Assembly: GCA_009797885.1 (NCBI GenBank)
Contig: WNKP01000010.1
Location: 62,001-126,000, forward strand
Reading direction: 5' to 3'
Source: Flavobacteriaceae bacterium GF1
Lineage (GTDB): Bacteria > Bacteroidota > Bacteroidia > Flavobacteriales > Flavobacteriaceae
Length of the DNA stretch: 64,000 bases
In this document: piece by piece, positions 26,283 through 35,142 of the stretch
Layout: every line of letters begins with the position of its first letter
How positions within the stretch are numbered: the stretch's first letter is position 1
Notes under the pieces: model-generated
The model's database searches: none
Seen by the model: only the letters and a program-made list of their open reading frames with translations
What the model was told of the DNA's origin: nothing
Position numbers and translations under genes: made by a program

Positions 26283-27446
26283 ATGAAAAGATTACAACAG
26301 ACCATGCGCTGGTACGGGCCCCAGGATCCCGTAAGCCTTTCGGATATTCGACAAGCAGGGGCCACCGCAGTGGTCACGGCACTGCACCACATCCCCAATG
26401 GGGAGGTATGGACAAGGGAAGAAATACAAAAGCGCAAACAAGAAATTGAGGAAGCGGGATTGGTTTGGGCCGTAGTGGAGAGTGTTCCCGTCCATGAGGA
26501 AATCAAAACACAAAGTGGCGACTATGAAAAATACCTGACCCACTATAAAACCTCTTTGATCAATTTAGCTTTGGAAGGTATCCCAACGGTATGTTACAAC
26601 TTTATGCCTGTCCTGGACTGGACCAGAACTGATCTGTTCTACGAGTTGCCCAACGGGGCGAAGGCACTCCGTTTTGAAAAATCGGCCCTGGTCGCCTTCG
26701 ATTGTTTTATCCTCAAACGGCCCAATGCCGAAGCTGATTATACCGATGAGGAAATGGAACGGGGAAAAGCCCATTTTGAGTCCCTTTCGGAAAGTGCCAA
26801 GGAGCAATTGACCCGCACTATTATTGCGGGTCTTCCTGGTAGTGAAGAGGGGTATTCCCTCCAACAATTCCAAGCGGCTTTGGATACCTACAAAAATGTG
26901 GATGCAACACAGCTGGCCCAAAACTTAACGTACTTTCTCCAAGAGGTTATCCCTATTGCCGAAAAGCACGGAATTTTAATGGCCATCCACCCGGATGATC
27001 CCCCCTTTCCCATTTTTGGCCTCCCAAGGGTAGTAAGCACTGCCAATGATATACAACGTATTTTGGAAGAAACGCCCAGCCCCAGCAATGGCCTAACCTT
27101 TTGTACAGGTTCTTTTGGGGTCAGGGCGGATAATGATTTGGTAGAAATGATACAAAACTTTGGGGAACATATCCATTTTGTGCACCTGCGAAGCACAGAG
27201 CGGGACGACAAGGGAAATTTCCACGAAGCCAACCATTTGGAAGGTGACGTGCCCATGCACAGGGTAATGGGCGCCTTGTTTGCCTTACAACAAAAACGGA
27301 ATATATCACTGCCCATGCGTCCCGATCATGGACATCAAATGTTGGACGACCTGCATAAAAAAACCAATCCGGGATATACGGGAATCGGCAGGTTAAAGGG
27401 TTTGGCCGAACTTCGGGGATTGGAGCATGCCATAGCCGTTCAATGA
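26283..27446 (+). CDS. uxuA: Mannonate dehydratase
   Basis: 387 residues, typical length of UxuA. Family segments include M-R-W-Y-G-P-x-D-P-V-S-L near the start, [14 protein letters not shown], the metal-site region [22 protein letters not shown] and the final P-D-H-G-H-Q-M. It converts D-mannonate to KDG, closing the glucuronate branch. Third gene of the uxaA operon. No obvious terminator follows in the 100 bp before the LytTR regulator. Confidence 0.95.
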   Translation: MKRLQQTMRWYGPQDPVSLSDIRQAGATAVVTALHHIPNGEVWTREEIQKRKQEIEEAGLVWAVVESVPVHEEIKTQSGDYEKYLTHYKTSLINLALEGIPTVCYNFMPVLDWTRTDLFYELPNGAKALRFEKSALVAFDCFILKRPNAEADYTDEEMERGKAHFESLSESAKEQLTRTIIAGLPGSEEGYSLQQFQAALDTYKNVDATQLAQNLTYFLQEVIPIAEKHGILMAIHPDDPPFPIFGLPRVVSTANDIQRILEETPSPSNGLTFCTGSFGVRADNDLVEMIQNFGEHIHFVHLRSTERDDKGNFHEANHLEGDVPMHRVMGALFALQQKRNISLPMRPDHGHQMLDDLHKKTNPGYTGIGRLKGLAELRGLEHAIAVQ

Positions 27447-27496
27447 AATGACCGTTGCGCTATTTGCATGGGTCTAAATCTTTTTGGCGCGAATTG

Positions 27497-27504
27497 TATC
27501 TTTA
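27497..27504 (+). promoter_or_regulatory. Candidate -7 box upstream of the LytTR regulator
   Basis: TATCTTTA fits TANNTTTG in seven of eight positions and lies 42 bp before the regulator start. No clear -33 TTTG is found at the preferred distance, so support is modest. Confidence 0.3.
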
Positions 27505-27546
27505 AGTGCTCCAAGTTTTCAAGGGTAAAAATCCATAAAATAAAGT

Positions 27547-28338
27547 ATGGACACCGCAAACAGGTACAAGGTTATTTTGGTTGATGACGAAGTAGAGGCC
27601 TTAAAAAGATTGCACCTCTTTTTGGGCAAGGTTGGGCTATTGGACATAGTCGGTTCCTATCAAAACGGGCTGGAAGCCTTGGACGGCATTCAAAAAAACA
27701 GACCCGACATTGTATTTATCGACATTGAAATGCCCGAAATGAATGGTTTGGAGGTACTCCAAAACTGTTCTGCGCCCTACCCCTACTTTGTGTTTGTTAC
27801 TGCTTATGATGCCTATGCCGTTGCGGCGTTTGAGAAAAATGCCGTCGACTATATTTTAAAGCCCTATTCAAAAGAGCGTATTGAACAAGCTGTCCATCGG
27901 GCAACGGACATTATCGAGAAGGAAAGACTGGCAAAAAACGCAGAAAACTATAAAAACCTGCTACTTTCTTTTTCCGAACGGAAACCATCATTTCCGGACC
28001 ATGACACCTACGTAAAACGCATTGCGGTAAAATCTGTTGGCAAAACCTCATTTATAGAGGTAAAGAATATCCTATGGATCGAATCCTCCGACCAATATGT
28101 GGAGGTACACACCACAGGCAAAACCATTGTGGTCCGGGAGTCCATGGATCAGTTGGAACAAAACCTGAACCCCCATGAATTCTTTCGAATCCATCGATCG
28201 TATATTGTTTCATTGGATCAGGTAGAAGCTTTGGAATATATTGATAAGCATACCAGTATGACCGTCCTAAAGAATGGAAAACGCCTAAAAATATCCAATA
28301 GTCGGAAACAGGAGTTCAAAAAAAGAATGGGCATTTGA
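27547..28338 (+). CDS. LytTR-family response regulator
   Basis: 263 residues. The receiver domain (about 7-125) shows the acidic pair Asp13-Asp14, the phosphoacceptor Asp59 in I-V-F-I-D-I-E-M-P-E-M, a T-A-Y segment and the K-P-Y lysine near residue 106. A LytTR DNA-binding domain (about 158-260) follows, with I-L-W-I-E-S-S-D-Q-Y-V-E-V and F-F-R-I-H-R-S-Y-I-V. The probable partner is the LytS-type kinase at 29477, separated from it by two small secreted proteins. Position between the uronate and pectinase operons suggests a role in their control, but no target is visible. Confidence 0.92.
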   Translation: MDTANRYKVILVDDEVEALKRLHLFLGKVGLLDIVGSYQNGLEALDGIQKNRPDIVFIDIEMPEMNGLEVLQNCSAPYPYFVFVTAYDAYAVAAFEKNAVDYILKPYSKERIEQAVHRATDIIEKERLAKNAENYKNLLLSFSERKPSFPDHDTYVKRIAVKSVGKTSFIEVKNILWIESSDQYVEVHTTGKTIVVRESMDQLEQNLNPHEFFRIHRSYIVSLDQVEALEYIDKHTSMTVLKNGKRLKISNSRKQEFKKRMGI

Positions 28339-28481
28339 TTTTTTGGCCGCTGGTCCAGAAAAGGGCTTGTATTACATCCCTATAATTTTAGATTTATTTT
28401 CTCCAATCCTTAAATTCCCGTTTTCGCAACTTGGAACCCCCACTTAGCAACTCGCGCCTTTTTTACGATTCAAACTACGGA

Positions 28482-28489
28482 TAAGTTTG
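28482..28489 (+). promoter_or_regulatory. Promoter of the NTF2-like/DOMON/kinase genes
   Basis: TAAGTTTG is an exact match to the Bacteroidetes -7 consensus TANNTTTG, 25 bp before the gene start. A T-rich TTTT replaces the -33 TTTG at exactly the preferred 19-nt spacing (28459-28462). Confidence 0.5.
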
Positions 28490-28514
28490 TCCTGAATTTT
28501 AAAATTAAAAAACC

Positions 28515-28943
28515 ATGTTAGTGAAAAAAGTATCCCTAATTTTATTTGCAATGGCCTTGGTATACCAGACGGCAAATGCCCAAGATGCCAAGAAAGCCAT
28601 TAAAACAATTGCGGCCCAGTTTGTAAAAGGCGCCGATAAGCAGGACGCCGCCCTGCTGGAAGATGTATTGGAACCCAGCTCGCTTCAATATGTTTTGATC
28701 GGTGGCAAGTTCAACACCTTTACGGCCGAACAGTACATTAAGATGGTCGCCGATAAAAAGTTGGGTGGAAAGCCAAGAACGATCAACTACCAACATGCGG
28801 AGTTTTTGGGAGATAATTTGGCAGTGGTGGTACTGCAAGCCGTTAGTTCGGAATACGATTTCCTCTATCAATTGTCCATGGCAAGATCGAACAGCGGTAA
28901 ATGGGAAATTGTTGGGGTAACCACTGAAATCAAAGGCGTGTAA
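28515..28943 (+). CDS. Secreted NTF2-like (SnoaL/lumazine-binding-like) protein
   Basis: 142 residues with a clear signal peptide (MLVKKVSLILFAMALVYQTANA-Q). The remainder fits the NTF2-like cone fold of periplasmic nuclear-transport-factor-2 family proteins: helix A-I-K-T-I-A-A-Q-F-V-K-G-A-D-K-Q-D, a loop with L-E-P-S-S, then strands N-L-A-V-V-V-L-Q-A and K-W-E-I-V-G-V-T. Such proteins bind small ligands or act as accessory domains, and no catalytic residues are evident. It stands between the response regulator and its kinase and ends one base before the DOMON gene, so it may take part in the same sensing pathway. Confidence 0.75.
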   Translation: MLVKKVSLILFAMALVYQTANAQDAKKAIKTIAAQFVKGADKQDAALLEDVLEPSSLQYVLIGGKFNTFTAEQYIKMVADKKLGGKPRTINYQHAEFLGDNLAVVVLQAVSSEYDFLYQLSMARSNSGKWEIVGVTTEIKGV

Positions 28944-28944
28944 G

Positions 28945-29445
28945 GTGAAGTATTCAAACACAATCTTCTTAGTGGGCCTTTTGGCGTCTGTTGGTCTTTT
29001 TGGCCAGCAGACCCATCAAACGGATGGCATATCATTAACGTACACCGTTGCGGATGAGCGCTTGGTCTGTGAATTAAAAGCTGAAACTTCAGGTTGGGTC
29101 GGTGTTGGGTTCAATACTGAAAATTCCATTGTAGGTAGCGACCTCTTGCTCTTCAATATCATTAAGGGGAAAGCCTCAAGCCTGGACCTGTTTGTAAAAA
29201 GTGCCGGCAATCCTTTACCTGATGAAGCTTTAGGGGGTAAACACACCATTGAATTATTGAATGCCGAAGAAAAGAACAGCACCACCAAGGTCAAATTCTC
29301 CATTCCCCTTAGTTCCGAGGATCCCTTTGATTTCAAACATGAGCTGGGCAAGCGTTTTTGGCTCATCCTGGCCTATTCCGTGGCCGATGATTTTAAACAT
29401 CATTCCAGGGTTCGAAGGCATATTCCCGTAACCTTGAAGCCCTAG
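28945..29445 (+). CDS. Secreted DOMON-domain protein
   Basis: 166 residues from a GTG start one base after the preceding stop. The signal peptide is short (MKYSNTIFLVGLLASVGLFG). The body (about 28-160) is DOMON-like: V-A-D-E-R-L-V-C-E-L-K-A, G-W-V-G-V-G-F-N, G-S-D-L-L-L-F-N-I and a late K-R-F-W-L-I-L-A-Y-S. DOMON domains bind haem or sugars outside the cytoplasmic membrane. I do not see a convincing haem-ligand pair, so a sugar or other small ligand is possible. The sensor kinase follows after 31 nt. Confidence 0.78.
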   Translation: MKYSNTIFLVGLLASVGLFGQQTHQTDGISLTYTVADERLVCELKAETSGWVGVGFNTENSIVGSDLLLFNIIKGKASSLDLFVKSAGNPLPDEALGGKHTIELLNAEEKNSTTKVKFSIPLSSEDPFDFKHELGKRFWLILAYSVADDFKHHSRVRRHIPVTLKP

Positions 29446-29476
29446 TAAGATAGCATTCAATTTTGTACCTTTTTGC

Positions 29477-30553
29477 ATGGACTCGACCAAAATGCGACCG
29501 AAAAGATGGGCCATTCATTTGATTTGGGTAGTGGCCGCCCTATTTACAAGCACGCAACTTTATCTAAAGGTTCTCGATGCCAATGGCACCGAAAGCTGGT
29601 TCAAACTTTTTTGGATACAGTTGCTGGTATGGAGTATTTGGGGCCTTTTTAGTCCTGGCATCTTTTGGCTGGGAAAGCGCTTTAGAATCGATAGACAAAC
29701 CTATTTTCAAGGTGTTTTCATACATATTATTTTGGCTGTTCTCATCGTTTTGGCCTATCTGGCAATTTACTCGCTCATCTGGAATTTCCTTGGAGTGGGA
29801 TCGGTCAATTGGCAGGGATTTCAAACCTATTTCAAGGTTTTCTTTTTAAACCTCTTTCATTGGCATTTCTTTATCTATATGGCCGTTATTGGTGGTTCCC
29901 ATGCCCTTCAATATCATAGGGAATCTGAAAAACGGGCAATGGAATCGGCCTCACTTGAAAAACAACTGATTTTAAGTGAATTAAATACTATTAAGGCCCA
30001 GCTTTCCCCTCATTTTCTATTCAATACCATCAACAATGTGATCAGTACCATAGAACAGGGTAAAAGCGATAGGGCTTCGGGAATGTTGGTGCGCCTGGGG
30101 GACTTTTTGAGGTGTTCCCTGCAGGAATCAAAACATGATATGATTTCCCTAAAAAAGGAATTGGAATACGTAAGGACTTATCTGGAAATCGAAAAGTTTA
30201 GAAATCCAGAACTCCAAATCTTGATTGATGAAAAGAAAGAATTACTACATCACCGTATCCCTAACTTTATTTTGCAGCCCATTGTTGAAAATGGTATAAA
30301 ACACGGCATATCAAAATCCAAGAAGGCAAATCGAATAGAACTGGGTATGGAACAAACCGATTCTTCGCATTGGAAACTATGGATCTATAATGAAGGACCT
30401 CCTTATGCAAGCCATAAATCAACGCACGGAAAAGGTATTGGTCTGCAAAACACGCAGGACAGGTTAACGCAGGTCTATAGGGGTAAGGCCTCCATTGAAC
30501 TTATGGCGACGAACGATGGGACTTTGGTAGAGATCAAATTGCCCTTGGCATAG
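29477..30553 (+). CDS. LytS-type sensor histidine kinase
   Basis: 358 residues with four membrane helices (about 10-30, 45-65, 75-105, 120-142), no large extracytoplasmic domain, and a cytoplasmic His_kinase domain. The phosphorylated histidine is His179 in Q-L-S-P-H-F-L-F-N-T-I-N-N. The ATPase part shows Q-P-I-V-E-N-G-I-K-H-G near residue 270 and G-K-G-I-G-L-Q-N-T. With so little outside the membrane, it probably depends on helper proteins such as the two secreted ones encoded just upstream. Likely partner of the LytTR regulator at 27547. Confidence 0.92.
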   Translation: MDSTKMRPKRWAIHLIWVVAALFTSTQLYLKVLDANGTESWFKLFWIQLLVWSIWGLFSPGIFWLGKRFRIDRQTYFQGVFIHIILAVLIVLAYLAIYSLIWNFLGVGSVNWQGFQTYFKVFFLNLFHWHFFIYMAVIGGSHALQYHRESEKRAMESASLEKQLILSELNTIKAQLSPHFLFNTINNVISTIEQGKSDRASGMLVRLGDFLRCSLQESKHDMISLKKELEYVRTYLEIEKFRNPELQILIDEKKELLHHRIPNFILQPIVENGIKHGISKSKKANRIELGMEQTDSSHWKLWIYNEGPPYASHKSTHGKGIGLQNTQDRLTQVYRGKASIELMATNDGTLVEIKLPLA

Positions 30554-30593
30554 CACTCGTCTTGAGTTAGTAGGCTTTAGGGCCAAGGAGCGA

Positions 30594-32477
30594 TCACTCC
30601 ATCGAATATCCATACTTTTTGTCCATTTCCCGATAGTACTCTTGGAGTACATAAAAGGCCTTCTTTTTGAATCCACCGTTCGAAATCAGCCCCTTTCTGT
30701 TCCACCCATCCTGAATCAATGGTAGGTTTCGTCTTGGGGAGCGGAAATCAACCAAAATCCATGGGGTCATCCCCCGTAGGGTTGGAATCTTTCGGAGCAT
30801 TTTTAACTGCTCTTCATAAAGGTGTTCTTGGTACTCTTCGGTCCATCGGGTAAGTTTATCCCCATGATGGTTGTAGAGTGCGCCACCACCAAATTCACTA
30901 ACGAAAAAGGGTTTATCGCCGGGCAACTCCCAGTTGACCTCGGAACAACGTTCCGGTAATCCGGAATACCAACCAATATATTCATTGCAACTGATCATAT
31001 CCACTTCTTTGGCAAAAGGATCGGGAATCTTTACCGTATTAGCCGTGCTTTTTTCATCACGCTCCAAAGCAGCGCTGATAAAACGCGTATCATCAATGGC
31101 GAGGGCCGTCTTTTTAAGCTCCCGTAAAAATGCCAGGCGCGATGGTACTTCAGGAGTTTCATTGGCCATTGACCAGACAATTACACTGGCACGATTCTTA
31201 TCACGGTGCACTAAAGTTTCCAATTGGGACTTGGCCTGTGCAAAGGCTACGGGATCTTCATAGTCAATACCCCAATACACGGGAATTTCCTCCCATAATA
31301 AAAGTCCCAATTCGTCCGCCAGTCGTGGCATGTGTTCATTATGGGGGTAGTGGGCCAAGCGTACAAAATTACAGTGAAGCTCTCGGGCCCAACCCAAAAG
31401 CATTTGAGCATCTTCCCTTGAGCCTGCCCGCCCGGGTTTTATGGGATTTTCTTCATGCAGGCTGATGCCCCGCAGGAAGATGGATTTTCCATTGAGCAAA
31501 ATATCAGGACCATTGGCGGTTATGGTTCTGAACCCTATGTTATCCGTTACCGTATCCTTACCCGCAGTGAATTCAACGGTATACAATTTGGGGCGTTTGG
31601 GATACCATTTCTTGATTCGCTTTGCCGAAATCCTAAACTCCGCTTTCCCCGTTTCATCCAACTGGAAGGTTTCCCTAATTTTTGTCCCATGGATTCGAAG
31701 GCTTGCTTTTTGCCCAGCTCCATTGGCCACTTGAACATAACCTTTGATCGTATCCGGGCTTTTGGAATCCAATTGAATGCTATAATCCTGAATATGGGTC
31801 TGGGGGACTTCCAGGAGTTTCACCTCTCGCGTAATGCCCCCATAGTTCCACCAATCGGTCGTATAGTTGGGTACACGGTGTTTTTCTCGACGATTGTCCA
31901 CCCGGACCACCAAAGAATTGCCTTGAGGTTTTAGTTTGGTGGTAACGTCAAAATTAAAAGAATCGAACCCACCCACATGATGACCCACTTTCTCCCCGTT
32001 CACGTACACATCTGCCCGGTAGTTGGCGGCTCCGAAATACAGAAAGACCAGATTTTCCTTTTTCGGCTCGTAATCAAAGGTAGTTCGGTACCAAACGGTT
32101 CCCTCGTAGTATTCCAATTTTTCAAGCTGGCTGTTCCAATCCCCCGGCACCACTAGTTCCGGAGCGGTATTAAAATTGTATTCCACACGGTCCCATGGGT
32201 TTTCAACCACTTTGTCCATATAATAGGGTTTGGCGGATGCCTTAGTGGATGCTACCTCATCAAAAGGCAGCCAATTCCTATGATTACGGTAGCCCGTTTC
32301 ATAAGGATCAATGATGTATTTCCAGTTGCCGTTCAAAGAGGTCGATGGTCGGTTATAGGCATTTTGTAATAGTGGCTCTTGGGCGGCAAGTTGTAAAATG
32401 GCCGTTAGGGCCAACAATCCAACCACCTTTCTTTTTACCTGTTTTCCAAGGTGCTTTACTGGCTTTTGTAAGTGCAT
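30594..32477 (-). CDS. GH2 glycosidase, probable beta-glucuronidase or beta-galacturonidase
   Basis: 627 residues with a signal peptide (hydrophobic run ending QLAA-Q). A sugar-binding jelly-roll domain (about 45-220), Ig-like domain (225-320) and TIM barrel (322-627) make the standard GH2 layout. The acid/base is Glu440 in S-M-A-N-E, the nucleophile Glu528 in F-V-S-E-F-G-G-G. Residues 593-595 are N-R-K, the N-x-K motif that grips the carboxylate in beta-glucuronidases, set in D-F-R-S-P-R-R ... G-W-N-R-K-G-L. The enzyme probably removes uronic acid from pectic or other polymer side chains in the periplasm. It is the last gene of the TonB-receptor/pectinase operon, 3 nt after GH28. Confidence 0.88.
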   Translation of the reverse strand: MHLQKPVKHLGKQVKRKVVGLLALTAILQLAAQEPLLQNAYNRPSTSLNGNWKYIIDPYETGYRNHRNWLPFDEVASTKASAKPYYMDKVVENPWDRVEYNFNTAPELVVPGDWNSQLEKLEYYEGTVWYRTTFDYEPKKENLVFLYFGAANYRADVYVNGEKVGHHVGGFDSFNFDVTTKLKPQGNSLVVRVDNRREKHRVPNYTTDWWNYGGITREVKLLEVPQTHIQDYSIQLDSKSPDTIKGYVQVANGAGQKASLRIHGTKIRETFQLDETGKAEFRISAKRIKKWYPKRPKLYTVEFTAGKDTVTDNIGFRTITANGPDILLNGKSIFLRGISLHEENPIKPGRAGSREDAQMLLGWARELHCNFVRLAHYPHNEHMPRLADELGLLLWEEIPVYWGIDYEDPVAFAQAKSQLETLVHRDKNRASVIVWSMANETPEVPSRLAFLRELKKTALAIDDTRFISAALERDEKSTANTVKIPDPFAKEVDMISCNEYIGWYSGLPERCSEVNWELPGDKPFFVSEFGGGALYNHHGDKLTRWTEEYQEHLYEEQLKMLRKIPTLRGMTPWILVDFRSPRRNLPLIQDGWNRKGLISNGGFKKKAFYVLQEYYREMDKKYGYSME

Positions 32478-32480
32478 CGT

Positions 32481-33905
32481 TTATTTTTTATCAATCAGTA
32501 GGTTATCGTTGATCTTGGTATTGTGAAATACTACATGTTTGGTATGTTTCAGCACCTCCGGTCGTTTGGCCTCCTTAACGGTGACGTCTTCAAAATAAAT
32601 CCGTTCAATAGGTGCCTCCGGTCTGCCATTTATGGTAATGGACTTTTTTGTTGCCCGGCCAATATGGATGTTTTGGAAGTAGAAATCACGGTATTGGGTG
32701 AAGTATTCATTTCCGCGCCAACCGTGGTAGTCAGTGGTAAATTCAAAGCCGTATTTTACTTGGCCCGCCTGAATATTACGAATGAACACATTCTCAATAA
32801 ACCCTCCACGATCGGGATTGCTCTTAAACTGGAAGGCATGTTTTTCACTTACCGAAAGACTGCAGTTTTCCACAAAAACATTGCGTACCCCTGCGGACAT
32901 TTCGGAGCCGATACAAAAACCGCTGCCCACTTTGGTATCAAAAGTATTATTGCGCACGATGATATTCTCTGATGGCGGGTAATCCCATCCGTCCTGATCC
33001 CGCCCTGCCTTTATGGCCACACAGTCATCATATGTTTTAAAAATGCAATCCTCAATAAGCACATCCGTACAGCTTTCGGGGTCAATACCGTCATCATTGG
33101 AGGTTCCCGCCAAAATGGTCAGTCCGCGGACGGTTATATTGGATGACAATACGGGATGGATGGTCCAAAATGGACTTCCCTGAATTGTAAAATCTTCCAA
33201 TAAGATATTGTAACAGTTAATGAATTCAAGGGCCGATGGCCTCAGAAAGTGGCCTTCGCCAAACACCCTTTGTTCCAAGGGAACTTGATCATTACCCATC
33301 TGCCTCAGTTTTTTTTGATCCTTTTTCTGTAGTTCCAACCATGCGGCCCAACTTTTTGAAGCCTGTCCATCAATGGTCCCTTTCCCACTTATCGCGATAT
33401 TCTCCTTATCCGCGGCATAGATCAATGGGGAATAGTTCATCAAAAAAGTACCTTCCCAACGGGATTTGACCACCGGCAAATAGTCCTCAGGATTTGGGGA
33501 GAAAAGAAGCGTGGCCCCTTCCCCAATATGCAAATGAACATTGGATTGTAAAAAGATGCTCCCCTTTACCGGATAATCACCGGGAGCTATTTTTAGGGTT
33601 CCGCCACCAGCTTTGGAGAGGGTTGTCATGGCTTCATTGATTCGATTTCGAAAGTCCACAGTATCCTTTAGCACCACAATGGTGTCACGGAAGGTTGGTG
33701 GATGTATCCGTTCCAGGATTTTGGGATAGGTTTCTTGCCATGCCCGTGTCATGTTCTGTTGGGCCATGGTCTTGGTAAAGTCTTTTTTGGAAGTGCCGCA
33801 GCCAAGACAGCAAAACGCCAGTAAAACAACTGGGAAAGTGTTTCCAAAACCAAGGTATCCCGATAGGGTTCGAGACGGCCCAATCATTGACCTACAGAAA
33901 TTCAT
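32481..33905 (-). CDS. GH28 polygalacturonase-like lipoprotein (first)
   Basis: 474 residues. The signal carries a lipobox-like L-G-C at about residues 34-36. It is followed by a linker and a right-handed beta-helix. GH28 active-site motifs are N-D-D-G-I-D-P and Y-D-D-C-V-A-I-K, supplying the three catalytic aspartates. The G-H-G site is replaced by G-S-E-M-S-A-G, and F-K-S-N follows further on. GH28 enzymes hydrolyse alpha-1,4-galacturonic acid linkages in homogalacturonan or rhamnogalacturonan; the altered G-H-G suggests an exo-type or unusual specificity. Overlaps the upstream alpha-barrel gene by 14 nt. Confidence 0.88.
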   Translation of the reverse strand: MNFCRSMIGPSRTLSGYLGFGNTFPVVLLAFCCLGCGTSKKDFTKTMAQQNMTRAWQETYPKILERIHPPTFRDTIVVLKDTVDFRNRINEAMTTLSKAGGGTLKIAPGDYPVKGSIFLQSNVHLHIGEGATLLFSPNPEDYLPVVKSRWEGTFLMNYSPLIYAADKENIAISGKGTIDGQASKSWAAWLELQKKDQKKLRQMGNDQVPLEQRVFGEGHFLRPSALEFINCYNILLEDFTIQGSPFWTIHPVLSSNITVRGLTILAGTSNDDGIDPESCTDVLIEDCIFKTYDDCVAIKAGRDQDGWDYPPSENIIVRNNTFDTKVGSGFCIGSEMSAGVRNVFVENCSLSVSEKHAFQFKSNPDRGGFIENVFIRNIQAGQVKYGFEFTTDYHGWRGNEYFTQYRDFYFQNIHIGRATKKSITINGRPEAPIERIYFEDVTVKEAKRPEVLKHTKHVVFHNTKINDNLLIDKK

Positions 33906-35142
33906 ATTGGTATACTTTACTTAAAAATCGCAATCCAAATGCCGTGGCAATATCCCTGTAAATCAATTTCATCTGTCCATTCCCCTTGGCCTTTTGTCGA
34001 ATCTCAAAATAACCTCCAGCCAGATTTTTATCGGCATGGTCTTTGGAAAATTGATTTTTAAGGGTAAAATCCAAAGCTTTTTTTATGTTTTCCCTGAAGT
34101 CCGGTTTTCCCAGTTCCATCAATCGCAACCAAAGAATCCCTGCAAAAGCGGTTCCTGAACCACAGGGTGAACGGTCATCAACGGTACCATCCATATAGCT
34201 TACATAAAAAATAACCCCGTTGTCCTGTTGGATTGAGGCCAGTCCCTCTGCTGTTTTCATAGCTGCCCTTAAGTACTTCTTGTCCTTGGTAAGGGTGTAG
34301 GCCTCCACCAGAGCTTCGGCATTCCATGTATTGAATCGGGCATGGATTTTTCCAGTATTTGGATCGTTCGGTTCAAAATCCATCCAAAAGCCATTAGTAC
34401 TTTGCCGTTCAATAAGGCCATCGCAAAGTGCCAAAAATGCTTCTTTGTAACGTTCCTCACCGTTAAAGAGGTACATATCCTTCCAAAGGTAGCCTTCGGC
34501 ATTGGGCCGTGCCACTTGTTTGATCGTGATTTCATGGCCCTGATGTTGTGCATGGGGACTTCGGTCTTTCCAAATTTCGCCCGTCAGGGGGTCAACGATG
34601 TTATAACTAAGCCTGTGTTCCGGAAGGTACAGATTATCCAAAATCCATTTCCCGGCAGCGGTTGCAACCTCTGCGTATTTGGTATCCCCAGTAGTATCGG
34701 TTAGGTCGAAGAGACCGGGTGTTCCATCCGTAATCGTGGTCGTATTGATCAGATTGCCCACGCTGGCCCCGTGAATTGCCCTCAAATAGCCTTCCAAAAT
34801 ATGCCCTTTGGGAAATTGCAGGCTTATCCACCAATCCCCTGCCTTTCTTGCCTGTTCGAGGGCCCTTTCATTTTGGGTGACCGCATAGGCCATCAATAGC
34901 CCTTGAATCAATTGACCCGTATGCCATGCAGGTTCATATTCGGACCACTTTCCCGAAATCATTTCATAATCACCCCTGGCTTTTCCAACCTCATCCAAAC
35001 AGGCTTCATTCGCATGTTGTATCCCCAAATTTAAAGAAGCTTCAATCTTTGTCCTGTAGCCGTTTGAAAGCCCTAGTTGTTCTTTTTGACCACAAGCCTG
35101 AAGGGCTAAAAACAAGAATAGAAAAAAGGGAAATCGCTTCAT
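33892..35142 (-). CDS. Alpha-helical barrel (six-hairpin type) lipoprotein, putative polysaccharide enzyme
   Basis: 416 residues. A lipobox (LFLALQAC-G) follows a short signal, so it is a lipoprotein. The body is regular helical hairpins with aromatic-rich loops: E-Y-E-P-A-W-H-T-G-Q-L-I-Q-G, T-D-G-T-P-G-L-F-D-L, N-A-E-G-Y-L-W-K-D-M-Y-L-F, N-G-F-W-M-D-F, F-N-T-W-N-A-E-A-L-V-E-A and S-P-C-G-S-G-T-A-F-A-G-I-L-W. This looks like the (alpha/alpha)6 fold shared by GH88, GH105 and several lyase and epimerase families. I cannot find the diagnostic aspartates of GH88/GH105, so no family is assigned. It lies between two GH28 genes with overlapping ends, so an action on galacturonate-containing chains is likely. 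Confidence 0.75.
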   Translation of the reverse strand: MKRFPFFLFLFLALQACGQKEQLGLSNGYRTKIEASLNLGIQHANEACLDEVGKARGDYEMISGKWSEYEPAWHTGQLIQGLLMAYAVTQNERALEQARKAGDWWISLQFPKGHILEGYLRAIHGASVGNLINTTTITDGTPGLFDLTDTTGDTKYAEVATAAGKWILDNLYLPEHRLSYNIVDPLTGEIWKDRSPHAQHQGHEITIKQVARPNAEGYLWKDMYLFNGEERYKEAFLALCDGLIERQSTNGFWMDFEPNDPNTGKIHARFNTWNAEALVEAYTLTKDKKYLRAAMKTAEGLASIQQDNGVIFYVSYMDGTVDDRSPCGSGTAFAGILWLRLMELGKPDFRENIKKALDFTLKNQFSKDHADKNLAGGYFEIRQKAKGNGQMKLIYRDIATAFGLRFLSKVYQYEFL

